48,653 bases of DNA from Bacteroidales bacterium (GTDB lineage Bacteria; Bacteroidota; Bacteroidia; Bacteroidales; P3), in NCBI GenBank assembly GCA_017479385.1, contig JAFVCE010000023.1, positions 1 through 48,653 on the forward strand, read 5' to 3'. Positions within the stretch are counted from its first letter, which is position 1. The number at the start of each line of letters is the position of its first letter. Under the pieces are notes generated by a model. The model was not told the origin of the DNA, ran no database searches, and worked only from the letters and a program-made list of their open reading frames with translations. This document shows, piece after piece, positions 25,466 through 34,395 of this stretch. A program made the translations under genes and the position numbers.

Positions 25466-25515
25466 CGCGCGCGTACATAAATATATTTGATGCACGCCTC
25501 GCCCCGCGGGAGAGC

Positions 25516-25533
25516 GGGCGCCATTAGGCGCCC
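25516..25533. repeat. Hairpin overlapping the pgi stop codon
   Basis: GGGCGCC, loop ATTA, GGCGCCC between convergent ssb and pgi. The loop contains the pgi stop codon. It could act on transcripts from either side, but there is no T-tract. Confidence 0.5.
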
Positions 25534-26822
25534 GGTTTACCCAGCAGGTGGAACATATTGCTCTTGTAGGCCTCCACACCAGGTTGGTCGAACGGGTTGA
25601 CCCCCGTCATATAAGCGCTCAGGCCACAAGCAAATTCAAAGAAGTAGATAAGCTCGCCCAAAGTGTGCTCGCCGATTTCGGGCACCTCGATTTCGAGCAC
25701 CGGCACCCCACCAGCGTTGTGGGCCATCACCGTGCCCTCCTGCGCGCAGTGGTTTATGTCGTTCACCGACTTCCCCTTCAGGTAGTTCAGTCCGTCGAGA
25801 TTTTTCTCGTCGTCCATCGGTATGCAGACGCGTCGGCGAGGATTGGCCACGCTCAGCACCGTCTCGAACAGCAGGCGCTGCCCATCTTGGATATACTGCC
25901 CCATTGAGTGCAAATCGGTTGTGAAAGTGGCACTGTGGGGCAAAATGCCGCGGCCATCCTTACCCTCGCTCTCGCCATAGAGCTGCTTCCACCACTCGCC
26001 GAGATAGACAAGCTGCGGGTTGAAGTTGACCAGCATCTCTACGGGGTAGCCCTGGCGCAGAGCGGCCTGGCGAACCATGGCGTAGCGCATGGCAGGGTTG
26101 GTGGCCGGGTCGTCGCTCGAGATGCAGACTGCGCGCATGGCGCGGGCGCCGCCGAGCAGAGCTTCGATGTCGTGGCCGGCCATGGCTATCGGCACCAGGC
26201 CCACGGGAGTGAGCACCGAAAAGCGGCCGCCTATGTTGTCGGGGATAACGTAGGTCGAGTAGCCCTCGTCGGTCGCAATTTGGCGCAGGGCGCCACGGCT
26301 GGCGTCGGTTATGGCTATGATGCGGCGAGCGGCCTCGTCGCGGCCATATTTGCGCTCCAAATGTTGGCGCACTATGCGGAAGGCGACGGCGGGTTCGGTC
26401 GTGGTGCCCGATTTGGAGATTACGGCCACAGCATAGTCGTTGGCGTCGAGCAGGTCGAGCAGGTCGGCGTAGTAGTCCTCGCCCAACGTGTGTCCGGCAT
26501 AGACCACTCTCGGACCGTTGTTGCCAAAGGCGCCTTGCAAAGCTTCTATCACAGCGCGGGCGCCAAGGTACGAGCCACCAATACCAATGACCACAAAAAT
26601 CTTGATTTTGGGCGCAATTCGAGCCACATCTGACGAAATATTTTTCACAATTGCGGTATCAATTTTTTCGGGCCAGTCTACCCATCCCAAAAAATCCGAG
26701 CCGCTGCCGGTACCCTCCAAAAGTTGATGGAAAGCGCCTCGGGCCTCGTTGGCAAGTTGCTGGTTATCAAAGCCTACGACGTGCGGCTTGAGGCGTTCTG
26801 TCCTGAAAATTATGTCGTTCAT
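25524..26822 (-). CDS. pgi: Glucose-6-phosphate isomerase
   Basis: Interconverts glucose 6-phosphate and fructose 6-phosphate in glycolysis. 432 aa, the compact bacterial form. Recognised from GIGGSYLGARAVIEAL, SKSGTTTEPAVAFR in the phosphate-binding part, GGRFSVLTPVGLVPIA (signature 1 region), and the GILPHSATFTTDLHSMGQY block near residue 290. ATG 26822 gives the normal N-terminus. Monocistronic, convergent with ssb. No clear -7 box in the AT-rich 165-base gap to the ompA-like gene on the other side. Confidence 0.96.
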   Translation of the reverse strand: MNDIIFRTERLKPHVVGFDNQQLANEARGAFHQLLEGTGSGSDFLGWVDWPEKIDTAIVKNISSDVARIAPKIKIFVVIGIGGSYLGARAVIEALQGAFGNNGPRVVYAGHTLGEDYYADLLDLLDANDYAVAVISKSGTTTEPAVAFRIVRQHLERKYGRDEAARRIIAITDASRGALRQIATDEGYSTYVIPDNIGGRFSVLTPVGLVPIAMAGHDIEALLGGARAMRAVCISSDDPATNPAMRYAMVRQAALRQGYPVEMLVNFNPQLVYLGEWWKQLYGESEGKDGRGILPHSATFTTDLHSMGQYIQDGQRLLFETVLSVANPRRRVCIPMDDEKNLDGLNYLKGKSVNDINHCAQEGTVMAHNAGGVPVLEIEVPEIGEHTLGELIYFFEFACGLSAYMTGVNPFDQPGVEAYKSNMFHLLGKPGA

Positions 26823-26900
26823 ATTTCGAGAATTTTGGTTAATAAAATCGCTTTTTTTGAAACTTTTTCAACAATATAACGTAGAATAGTGTAAAAATAT

Positions 26901-26931
26901 TTTGTGGAATCAAAAAAAGTTTGTACTTTTG
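26901..26931 (+). promoter_or_regulatory. Promoter of OmpA-family gene
   Basis: TTTG (26901-26904), exactly 19 bases, then TACTTTTG (26924-26931), 56 bases before the ATG. Confidence 0.8.
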
Positions 26932-26987
26932 CAGAAATTTTTGAATAGAATAAAAATCAATTAACAACTTAAAACACAAAAAAAAGT

Positions 26988-28202
26988 ATGCTTAAAAAAT
27001 TGTTAAAAGTTGGCGTTGTGATGTCGCTTGTGCTAGCCTCGACCAACCTGTTTGCCCAAGACAGGCCCGACACTCAACGCTATGGCGCAGGTAGCCACTG
27101 GGCATTAGGCGGCGCCATCTCCTACAACCAACAGTTCAAACAAGGCGGTTTCTTGGATTGGCGTAGCGCCACCAACGCTGGTGTGAGCATCTTCGGTCAG
27201 AAGAAATTCCGCCACGACCTCGACCTCCGCTTCCGCTTCGCTTTCCCCTCGATTTGGAATTGCGACTTCGTGAGCGATAAAACTAACGAGGTTATGTCGC
27301 AGCGCGCTTCGCTCACTGGCGAACTGCTCTACTCGCTCAACAACGGCTGGCTGGGCTACGACCCCGACCGTCGCTTCAGCTGGTACGTCTTCTTTGGTGG
27401 TGGTCTGATGTTCAGCTTCAACCAGCACGACGTGTTCAATGGTATTTGGGGTGTTGGTCTCGATGGCGGTACTGGTATCAGCTATCGCTTCACCGACCAC
27501 AGCTCCTGCTTCTTGGAGTATGAGCTCCAGGTTGCCGATATTCCCGATGTCTTCAAAGGCAACACCCAAGGTCTGAACGGCTTCATCACCCTCGGTTACT
27601 TCTACGACTGGGGTGCCAGCGCCACCGACCAGGCTGTTATGGCTCAGAAATCCATGCTCTCGCAAGAAAACTTCAGCGCCCTCAACTCGCAAGTCTCTAC
27701 CCTCGAAAATCAAGTCAACACCTCGAAAGCCAACGAGAAAAAGCTCGAGAACCGTATTGCCGAACTTGAGAACCAACTGCGCGAGGCTCGCAACGCCGTC
27801 AAACCCGTCGACAACAGCGAGGCCGACCGTCGCCTGAAAGAGGCTGTCGACAAAATCAAAGCCGACCAGCTCAACTTCTACGCCATGCCTTTCTCGGTCC
27901 AGTACGATGTGAACGAATGGCAGGTCAGCGAAGACCAAATCGACAAGGTCAAAGCCGTTGCCCAAGTCATGAAAGATACCGATGCTAAATTCATGGTCGT
28001 TGGTTTCGCCGACTACTCTGGCAGCGACGCCTACAACCAGAAACTCTCCGAGCGCCGTGCCAACGAGGTTAAACGCCTCCTGAAGAGCTACGGTGTGCCT
28101 GAGGACAAGATTACCGTCGAAGCCAAAGGCAAGAGCGCCCCGTTTGGCGATGTCAAACTGCCCGTCAACCGCCGCGTCTCCTTCTACCGCTCCATCGAAT
28201 AG
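26988..28202 (+). CDS. OmpA-family outer-membrane protein
   Basis: 404-aa outer-membrane protein. Signal peptide residues 1-23 (cleavage LFA-QD), an N-terminal beta barrel of about 185 residues, a coiled coil (about 225-280, heptads such as ALNSQVSTLENQVN), and a C-terminal OmpA peptidoglycan-binding domain (about 300-404). The signature there is VVGFADYSGSDAYNQKLSERR, and VNRRVSF ends it. It anchors the outer membrane to the cell wall. It has a canonical promoter and a strong terminator, which suits a highly expressed monocistronic gene. Confidence 0.95.
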   Translation: MLKKLLKVGVVMSLVLASTNLFAQDRPDTQRYGAGSHWALGGAISYNQQFKQGGFLDWRSATNAGVSIFGQKKFRHDLDLRFRFAFPSIWNCDFVSDKTNEVMSQRASLTGELLYSLNNGWLGYDPDRRFSWYVFFGGGLMFSFNQHDVFNGIWGVGLDGGTGISYRFTDHSSCFLEYELQVADIPDVFKGNTQGLNGFITLGYFYDWGASATDQAVMAQKSMLSQENFSALNSQVSTLENQVNTSKANEKKLENRIAELENQLREARNAVKPVDNSEADRRLKEAVDKIKADQLNFYAMPFSVQYDVNEWQVSEDQIDKVKAVAQVMKDTDAKFMVVGFADYSGSDAYNQKLSERRANEVKRLLKSYGVPEDKITVEAKGKSAPFGDVKLPVNRRVSFYRSIE

Positions 28203-28227
28203 TCTATACTCAACAACCGACTATACC

Positions 28228-28262
28228 GGAGGCCTCCTCGTATGGGGAGGCCTCCTTGTTTA
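28228..28262 (+). terminator. Terminator of OmpA-family gene
   Basis: GGAGGCCTCC (28228-28237), loop TCGTATGG, GGAGGCCTCC (28246-28255), then TTGTTTA. Each arm is itself a palindrome. Confidence 0.8.
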
Positions 28263-28451
28263 ATCTGCCCAACAGGCTGGGCGCAACTCTGGAGGCTTTG
28301 CCCGTGGCAGAGGCCAACCGGGGCACCGAGCTGGGGCTGGAACGCTCAGGTTTGGTCGCGACCGGGAGGAGGCAACACCCCGAAAAACCACCAATCCGTA
28401 CCCCCAGCAGGAACCGGCTACATTCGTTTTTGCAACAACCTGAAAACCAGG

Positions 28452-28515
28452 GTTGAGGAGGGGTTAAAGAGGGGTTAAGGTCGTATTGAGGTCGAACAAC
28501 GCCTGATACTGAGCC
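28452..28515 (+). repeat. Dispersed intergenic repeat, copy R4
   Basis: GGGGTTAAAGAGGGGTTAAG then GTCGTATTGAGGTCGAACAA and CGCCTGATA: the fullest plus-strand copy. Lies between convergent genes. Confidence 0.8.
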
Positions 28516-28682
28516 CTTTAGCCCTCGAAAAATGCCCATTTTTACTCAATTCTAACCCCGTAGATGCCCCATTATTACCCCCTCTAAACCTCGTTGCAAC
28601 CTCGAACATTTCCCGAACTCTACCCGACGCAACCCCGAGCAGTACCCGAACCGTACCCGAACCCACCCCGACGCAGGAGGGT

Positions 28683-29546
28683 CTACAGGCCGAAGTCTTC
28701 CTTGATTCGTTGTGCAAAGAGGGTGCCGCCGGCATGGCTCAGGTGGTTCCAGTTCATATAGAGAGACCTGTCGCGGAACTGACTGTCGGCCATATAGTTA
28801 TGGAAGCCAATGGGGTACAGGGCGTTCACACTGTCGGCAATGATTTGCAGGTTATTCATCCCATCTTCGGTACAGCCTTCGAGCCAAGCGTCCGGAAACG
28901 GCGGAACGACCACAATAAACCGCACCCCGCGCTCGTGGCACATTCGCGCCATGGCGGTCAGGTAGTCGATTGCAATATCCACCTCGTCGCACTGATTTGG
29001 TGGATTTTCTTCTTGCTTTTCCCCGTTCCAAGTCCAGTTCGGCCACGAGTTGCCTTGAGGGTTGTAATAATCACAACCACGGCTGCTGAGGTGGAGCTTG
29101 CCGCTTGGCAGCGCCAGCCGGTAGAGGTAGCCGTAGGGGAACGTGTCGAGCGTGATGTTCATACTTCGGTAGTAGTTGTAGATAAAATGCGCACCCAGCT
29201 TGCCGAAGTATTGATATGCAAGAAGGTTGTAGTGCAGTGGTAGGATAACGGCTCTCAGGTTGCTCATGCGCGGCAGGTCTTGCTCCAGCCTTTTCATGGT
29301 GTAGTAGAGCACCTCGCCAGCTATTGCATCGCAGTAGCAGCTATCGCCAAACACGCAGGCGTCGACTCCGGCGGTGGCCAAGGAGTTGCCAACGATGAGG
29401 GTGCTGATTTCGTTGCCATGCTCTTTTATGTGGTTGGCTTTCGCCTCATATTCTTGGCCATGGAGCGGTACGGCGACATCAATCACCGTGAGCGCGACCA
29501 GGACGATGAGTAGGACTATGGCTGTATCGAGGACAAATCTTTTCAT
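28683..29546 (-). CDS. SGNH-type hydrolase/acyltransferase partner of MBOAT protein
   Basis: 287-aa protein with one N-terminal membrane anchor (residues 4-26) and an exported domain resembling the AlgJ/AlgX/DltD group. A nucleophile-like block LIVGNSLATAG has its Ser at position 55, and a C-terminal NWNHLSHAG block resembles the Asp/Asn-x-x-His element of SGNH enzymes. It probably receives acyl groups from the MBOAT partner, encoded 4 bases upstream, and places them on a surface polymer. ATG 29546 is preferred to an upstream in-frame ATG because it starts directly at the membrane anchor and just after the MBOAT stop. Substrate unknown. Confidence 0.75.
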   Translation of the reverse strand: MKRFVLDTAIVLLIVLVALTVIDVAVPLHGQEYEAKANHIKEHGNEISTLIVGNSLATAGVDACVFGDSCYCDAIAGEVLYYTMKRLEQDLPRMSNLRAVILPLHYNLLAYQYFGKLGAHFIYNYYRSMNITLDTFPYGYLYRLALPSGKLHLSSRGCDYYNPQGNSWPNWTWNGEKQEENPPNQCDEVDIAIDYLTAMARMCHERGVRFIVVVPPFPDAWLEGCTEDGMNNLQIIADSVNALYPIGFHNYMADSQFRDRSLYMNWNHLSHAGGTLFAQRIKEDFGL

Positions 29547-29550
29547 AGCG

Positions 29551-30996
29551 TCAGAATTGGAAGTAGATAAACTCAGTGTATGCCCCACGGAAGAAGTAGG
29601 TGGCTACAAACAGCGCCGCAAAGAGGAGGTAGCGCAACCAGCGATTGCGAACCACGCGGTCGGCGTCCTGCAGGCCGTGTTCTTTGTCGCGTTGCAGCCA
29701 CTCGACCACGAGCATAACAATAATGCCCACACGAGCCACAGAAATGCCACTATCTGCAAAAAACATCCAAGCGGCCGATATAGCTTCTGGGTGGCACATG
29801 GTTCTGATGAATGCCAAGGCGCTCGGGATGCCGGTGGCTCGAAAAACAACCCATCCGAAAGCGACCAGGGCGAAGGTGAGCGTCATCTGCCCCAGCTCTT
29901 TCCAGGTTGGCAGCAGGCGCCCAGCCGCCACGGTATTGGTGTACCTGCGGTTGCGACCAAGCAGTATCAGTGGCAAGAATAGGCAAGCGTGATACCCCCC
30001 CCATGCCACGAATGTCCAGTTGGCGCCGTGCCATATACCACTCAGTAGGAATATGACGAAGGTGTTGCGCACCACCTTCCATTTTGGCACTCGGCTGCCA
30101 CCCAGCGGAATATACACGTAGTCGCGAAACCATGTGGTGAGGCTGATATGCCAGCGGCGCCAGAACTCTGCTATGTCGCGGCTGAAGTATGGTGTGCGGA
30201 AGTTCTGCATGAGGCGAATGCCGAAGAGTTTTGCCGTGCCGATGGCAATATCGCTGTAGCCAGAGAAGTCGCCATAGATTTGGAATGCGAAGAGCACGGC
30301 TGCCAGCAGGTGGCTGGCTGGGCCTTGACTTTGGGCGAAGACTGCGTCGACATAGCTGGCGCAGTTGTCGGCCACTACCATCTTCTTGAATAAGCCCCAC
30401 AGAATCTGCCTCGCGCCGTCGATTGCCAGCTTGTAGTCGAAGTGGCGGCTGCGCAGAAATTGTGGCAGCAGCTGTGTGGCGCGCTCTATTGGGCCCGCCA
30501 CCAGTTGCGGGAAGAAAGCTATGTAGGCAAAGAACGCCACGATGTTGCGGGTGGGTTCTACCCTGCCCTTGTATACGTCAATGCTGTAGGAGAGAGCTTG
30601 GAAAGTGTAGAACGATATGCCTACTGGCAGCGCCACGTGGAGCATTAGTGGGTCGCCGTCGAGCCCGAAGAGTTGCGCCAATTCGGCCACAAAGAAGTCG
30701 TAGTATTTGAATATGGCCAATATGCCGAGATTGATAACGATGTTGGCCCAGAGCCAAAGTTTGCGGTGCGCGGCTTTACCCACATTCTCGCCCGTCCCCA
30801 TCTTAATGCCGCTCACGTATGAGCATAGCGAAGTGAAGGCTATGAGCAGCAAGAACCGCCAAGACCACCAACCATAGAAAACGTAGCTGGCCACCAACAC
30901 CAACGCGTTCTGCCATTTCGGCGCCCGTTGCAGGAGCCAATATAGCGCAAAAACTATAGGGAGAAAGACGGCGAAGGATGTGTCGGTGAATAGCAT
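29551..30996 (-). CDS. MBOAT-family membrane O-acyltransferase (AlgI/DltB type)
   Basis: 481-aa polytopic inner-membrane acyltransferase. The family core is obvious: PVGISFYTFQALSY, FFPQLVAGPI, YGDFSGYSDIAIG, and the two conserved histidines H283 in WRRWHISLTTWF and H323 in LSGIWHGANWTF, the latter being the usual catalytic residue. It should transfer acetyl or another acyl group across the membrane for modification of an extracellular polysaccharide or teichoic-like polymer, with the SGNH protein as partner. A -7 box is 238 bases upstream. That is a long leader, which also contains a possible 46-codon frame. Confidence 0.93.
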   Translation of the reverse strand: MLFTDTSFAVFLPIVFALYWLLQRAPKWQNALVLVASYVFYGWWSWRFLLLIAFTSLCSYVSGIKMGTGENVGKAAHRKLWLWANIVINLGILAIFKYYDFFVAELAQLFGLDGDPLMLHVALPVGISFYTFQALSYSIDVYKGRVEPTRNIVAFFAYIAFFPQLVAGPIERATQLLPQFLRSRHFDYKLAIDGARQILWGLFKKMVVADNCASYVDAVFAQSQGPASHLLAAVLFAFQIYGDFSGYSDIAIGTAKLFGIRLMQNFRTPYFSRDIAEFWRRWHISLTTWFRDYVYIPLGGSRVPKWKVVRNTFVIFLLSGIWHGANWTFVAWGGYHACLFLPLILLGRNRRYTNTVAAGRLLPTWKELGQMTLTFALVAFGWVVFRATGIPSALAFIRTMCHPEAISAAWMFFADSGISVARVGIIVMLVVEWLQRDKEHGLQDADRVVRNRWLRYLLFAALFVATYFFRGAYTEFIYFQF

Positions 30997-31407
30997 TTAT
31001 TTTGTCAAGGTATTGGTGCGATATATGTAATAATGTTATTTAGGAATGTGAGCCAGTTAGCAGCTGGAGGTGGCTTGCATAGTGTCGGGCAGAGTTGTGG
31101 CATAGCAACACCTTGCCGTTGGTAGGCGAGGGCGTGGCAGAGCCTATCTGCAGGGTGGTCGACAGCTTTCTTTTTTCCATAACCGGTTGGTTGAGTGCTT
31201 TATATTTCGTTAACGCGCAAATCTACGTTGGTGCAAAGTTACGCATTTTTTTTCAACCATGGCCGATTTTTTATTGTTTCCCTATCGGTTTTTGCTATGC
31301 TCGGCAAATCGGTACCCCCATCGGGGCCATCATGCAGACACTCCTGTGTGGACGTATGTGGTTGTGTGTGTGGTGGGGGGGGGCAAAGAAGGCGAGGAAT
31401 ACGCTCT
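30997..31407. other. Long leader region of MBOAT operon and composition boundary
   Basis: 411 bases. A minus-strand open frame of 46 codons (31040-31180) and a minus-strand -7 box (31234-31241) precede the MBOAT gene. A GT-rich stretch with a 9-base G run (31375-31383) is on the other side. Base composition shifts here from GC-rich backbone to AT-rich genes. Confidence 0.5.
31234..31241 (-). promoter_or_regulatory. -7 box upstream of MBOAT operon
   Basis: Minus-strand TAACTTTG within a TAACTTTGCACC context like several other promoters in the window. It lies 238 bases before the MBOAT ATG. Confidence 0.55.
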
Positions 31408-32697
31408 TCACGGATGTACCAGCGCTGGCAGCCATGAAGAGGATTGTTGTTTAGGGCTGTCTGAAAAGCGTATTACTTGAATTTTATGCACCTCTGACTT
31501 ATAAATATATAGGCCCAGCTTTTCGGACAGGATAGGGGCAAGTTCGTTAATATCATCATACGATAGCAAATCATAGCCGTATTTTATTGGATAGAATGCA
31601 TTCGTGCCTTTTTCTAATACGACAGGACAATCGCAAGATACTCTAATATCTCCGGCCAAGTTTGCTAATGAGCCACTTACTATTCCTGTGGTGTTGTTGA
31701 CTTTGTCGATGTCTTCTATTCCAAGGACATACATATACTCATAAGTCGTGTCTATCTGTAGGCGACTATGTTTCGCAAGTTCTGCTACTATTTGTGGTGC
31801 GTTTTTGTAAGGAATTGTATCGTGGAATGTCAGCATGTATTCCCATAAAGGTTCTCTCGAGAGCGGATAGGCTAAATCTTGCTTAAAAACTTCTGTGTCA
31901 GAATACATATGTTCGACAATGCTGGGATTGAATTCTTCGGTCAATAAGAAAGCTATTGAAGTCAGGCGGCCCTTTACATACACAGTACTATCGTTAACTT
32001 CGCGAATAATTATTGCGTCTTCTGACGATGATTTTAGCGTGGCAGAATAGAGAGGAGTGTCGAATGTCACCTCGGTGGGTGTATATAGTAAAGATGGCTC
32101 TGGATGCCATAGGGCGATAATCGCTATGGCAATGATATTGTTTAGTGTATGCAAAAGGCAAGCATACCAAAATCCGATGTTGTACATCAGCCAACAGGCA
32201 ACTAACCCTAATCCAAACACCTCGGTCAATATCAAGACGGTATCAATATTAAAGCTGGAGCTCCCTGCAATATGAGCTGAGGCAAACAATAGCGATGTGG
32301 CAATCATCAGCAGTACAGTCTTGGCGTCGGGTTTATTGCTCAAAGCAACATCAATAATCAAGCACACAATGAACCCTGCGCAACCAAGCCACCAGAAAGA
32401 GTTGATTGCAACATAGCAACCCATTGCTGCAAATAGAACTATTGTCAGCACTCTTTTTCTACTCTTTATCCAATATCTGAACACTAACTCTTCGAAGATA
32501 GGAGAAATAATGCCCAGTGCAATAAGCGAAATCGCGATGGATAAAGTGTCCTTCATGCCAATAAACATATCCATAATAACATCCTGCCCCGACATATAAG
32601 TGCCGCCAAAAGGTAGGATAAGCCGGATTGCAGCAGACGCTAACCATAGAATAACTCCAGCTATTAAGATTATTTTATATGAAAAAGGTTGTTTCAT
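31408..32697 (-). CDS. CPBP-family intramembrane metalloprotease with C-terminal extension
   Basis: 429-aa membrane protein. Residues 1-195 hold about seven TM helices with the CPBP (CAAX protease/bacteriocin-processing) motifs: EExxxR as E69-E70-LVF-R74, a histidine in FASAHI (H142) and LLHTLNN (H183, N187). These form the presumed metal site of the family. Residues 200-429 are a non-membrane domain not recognised, with many beta-strand-like segments, likely extracytoplasmic. ATG 32697 is preferred over a TTG three codons upstream. Last gene of the ECF-sigma-led operon, so release of a membrane-held regulator is a plausible role. Confidence 0.82.
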   Translation of the reverse strand: MKQPFSYKIILIAGVILWLASAAIRLILPFGGTYMSGQDVIMDMFIGMKDTLSIAISLIALGIISPIFEELVFRYWIKSRKRVLTIVLFAAMGCYVAINSFWWLGCAGFIVCLIIDVALSNKPDAKTVLLMIATSLLFASAHIAGSSSFNIDTVLILTEVFGLGLVACWLMYNIGFWYACLLHTLNNIIAIAIIALWHPEPSLLYTPTEVTFDTPLYSATLKSSSEDAIIIREVNDSTVYVKGRLTSIAFLLTEEFNPSIVEHMYSDTEVFKQDLAYPLSREPLWEYMLTFHDTIPYKNAPQIVAELAKHSRLQIDTTYEYMYVLGIEDIDKVNNTTGIVSGSLANLAGDIRVSCDCPVVLEKGTNAFYPIKYGYDLLSYDDINELAPILSEKLGLYIYKSEVHKIQVIRFSDSPKQQSSSWLPALVHP

Positions 32698-32781
32698 GCT
32701 AATCAAATATTAATGAATAAATGGTACATTAGTTTCTTATTTGTATGATTAATGGTTGTTGCAGTATCATAGAAAAAGACT

Positions 32782-33024
32782 TCATACCCGTCTCGGGGCA
32801 TGGCAATCAAAAGACGAAAAAAAATCTGTTCGTTCAGTTTTGCTGGGTAGCTTTTCTGTGTGCGGTACGCCGTCAATGGCGTACTGCACCGTGTACACGG
32901 TACTCATCTCGACAACTGGATTTTCGAGTACATAATCATAATCTGCTGTGTTTTCTTTTTGGCAGCCAACGGCCATCATACTTAGCACAGAGAATAGTGC
33001 AACGGTTTTAGTGGTTTTGTTCAT
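32782..33024 (-). CDS. Small lipoprotein in ECF-sigma operon
   Basis: 80-aa predicted lipoprotein: MNKTTKTVALFSVLSMMAVGC fits a lipoprotein signal with Cys at about position 21, leaving about 60 residues of mature protein. I do not recognise a domain. ATG 33024 is chosen because the upstream in-frame codons overlap the preceding gene and would bury the signal peptide. It lies 13 bases after the 205-residue-type membrane protein gene and 84 bases before the CPBP protease gene, in the same operon. Confidence 0.65.
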   Translation of the reverse strand: MNKTTKTVALFSVLSMMAVGCQKENTADYDYVLENPVVEMSTVYTVQYAIDGVPHTEKLPSKTERTDFFSSFDCHAPRRV

Positions 33025-33037
33025 TCTTTCTATTATT

Positions 33038-33622
33038 TTATTTTTGACTTTTAGATATACTTTCTTCAAACTGATTACATTTAAGTGAATGCATCTGTTG
33101 CATAGTTTCAATTGAGAAGATACTGATTCTGCGTTCAGACCATGATACAGTTAATATATCGTTGTTTAAAAGTACAGAATCCATGGGCAAGGAATAATCG
33201 CGTTTAGGAGCAGCCCATACTTCAATAAAATTGTGACCCATGAAATCAATTGTTTCCAGCGGTGGGAGTTCAAGATTGAAATCGTGTTGAAGCATAAGCC
33301 AGGTTGAGTCTGTTGTTGCCTCAATTATGGTTGCATCTACGAAGACGGTGTCGTTGACTTTATAATCCTTAATATAGGAGACATTAAGGCCATCTACGTT
33401 TTTATAGCGACTGTAGATGTCGCTAACCTCTCGGGAGGGTAAGATATATTTCCACTGCAAGGCGAAGCAGAGGATGATGGCCTCGACGAGGACCAGGCTG
33501 GCTATAACCAGCCAGAAGCGCTTTTTGTTGAACGTTTTCTCGTTGAGTCGAGAGGAAGAGAACTTGTTTTCATCCCGAGACGTGGAAAACGAGGGATTAG
33601 AAGAATGCAACGGACGTTTCAT
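33038..33622 (-). CDS. Single-pass membrane protein of unknown function
   Basis: 194-aa protein. A basic Ser-rich cytoplasmic N-terminus of about 35 residues precedes one TM helix (about 37-59, FWLVIASLVLVEAIILCFAL) and an exported domain of about 135 residues. No family is recognised. ATG 33622 overlaps the stop of the preceding gene (ATGA), so the two are translationally coupled. The topology, with a short inside segment and an outside domain, resembles anti-sigma or sensor partners, and the gene lies within the ECF-sigma operon. Confidence 0.7.
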   Translation of the reverse strand: MKRPLHSSNPSFSTSRDENKFSSSRLNEKTFNKKRFWLVIASLVLVEAIILCFALQWKYILPSREVSDIYSRYKNVDGLNVSYIKDYKVNDTVFVDATIIEATTDSTWLMLQHDFNLELPPLETIDFMGHNFIEVWAAPKRDYSLPMDSVLLNNDILTVSWSERRISIFSIETMQQMHSLKCNQFEESISKSQK

Positions 33623-34326
33623 AGCTGGTCGATTATATTGCCCACGGTGTCGCAAATCGCGGTGGCGGTTTGGGCAGTGGTGGTGGTTACGTTGACATAG
33701 TTGCGTGTGGCGGCAAAGGCTTTGTCGGCGTTAAGGGCGATGAGCAGGAAGAGGCAGGCTGCGATGGAGTAGGACGGGAGGCGTAGGGAGAAGAACTCCT
33801 GTCGATAGTATTTTTTTTCGGGAATGGAATTGTGGCTGCCAGCGAGGACGAACCCCAGCCAGCGGCGACGGCTGCGAGAGAGTCGGCTCAGACGGTCGGC
33901 ATAGCGGGCCATACGGTAAGGACGGTGGCGAAGGCGGAGCGTCTGCCTCATAAGCCAAAGACTGCTGGCGGCACGCAAGGCTACCACAACATCGGCGATG
34001 GCAAGGATGAGGACTGCGACATTGAGGGGCGAGAGGCCCGATGAAGCAGTGTGCCACAGGGTGCTTGCAACCAAGGCGAGGACGAGGAGGCAGAAGACGA
34101 GCAGATAGCGGTCGGCCTGACGGCGGAGTTGAAACTGCGGAAGGCGGTCGCTCTCAACCACCGAATGGATTTGCTCCGTGGTTAACGAGGGTATTTGCGA
34201 GGCGACCTCATCAATTAACCTTTGAGCAGAACGCAGCCGGCTCAAGTCTCCGTCAGCGAGTGGCCGGTCGTGCCCTTTTACGTCTTGCTGGGAAAAGCCC
34301 AGCGCTTTTTCTTCTTCTTTCTTCAT
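33619..34326 (-). CDS. Membrane protein encoded next to ECF sigma factor (candidate anti-sigma)
   Basis: 235-aa protein. A charged cytoplasmic N-terminus of about 72 residues holds a possible helix (RLIDEVASQIPSLTTEQIHSVVES). Two TM helices are at about 75-115, then an Arg-rich loop, and a further TM helix at about 180-200. Its place right after the sigma gene and its cytoplasmic helical N-terminus fit an anti-sigma factor, but the zinc-binding motif of common anti-sigma domains is absent. An 11-base C run lies 17 bases before its ATG, so slippage there could change its expression. Confidence 0.65.
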   Translation of the reverse strand: MKKEEEKALGFSQQDVKGHDRPLADGDLSRLRSAQRLIDEVASQIPSLTTEQIHSVVESDRLPQFQLRRQADRYLLVFCLLVLALVASTLWHTASSGLSPLNVAVLILAIADVVVALRAASSLWLMRQTLRLRHRPYRMARYADRLSRLSRSRRRWLGFVLAGSHNSIPEKKYYRQEFFSLRLPSYSIAACLFLLIALNADKAFAATRNYVNVTTTTAQTATAICDTVGNIIDQL

Positions 34327-34342
34327 TGATAATCAGTATTTA

Positions 34343-34353
34343 CCCCCCCCCCC
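34343..34353. repeat. 11-base C homopolymer before candidate anti-sigma gene
   Basis: Eleven C residues (G on the coding strand) between the ECF-sigma stop and the next ATG, 17-27 bases upstream of that ATG. The position is where a change of length could affect ribosome loading. Confidence 0.8.
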
Positions 34354-34395
34354 GCAAATGATATGGCATAGAGGTAAGAAGAGGCTGTTTGATAA

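Larger units (their letters stand above)
28203..28682. other. Gene-free region between ompA-like and SGNH genes
   Basis: Contains the ompA terminator, a GC-rich stretch without coding character, repeat R4 (28452-28515), and a tract of degenerate TACCCGAAC-like units (about 28590-28680). Short open frames here lack start signals and protein-like sequence. Confidence 0.7.
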
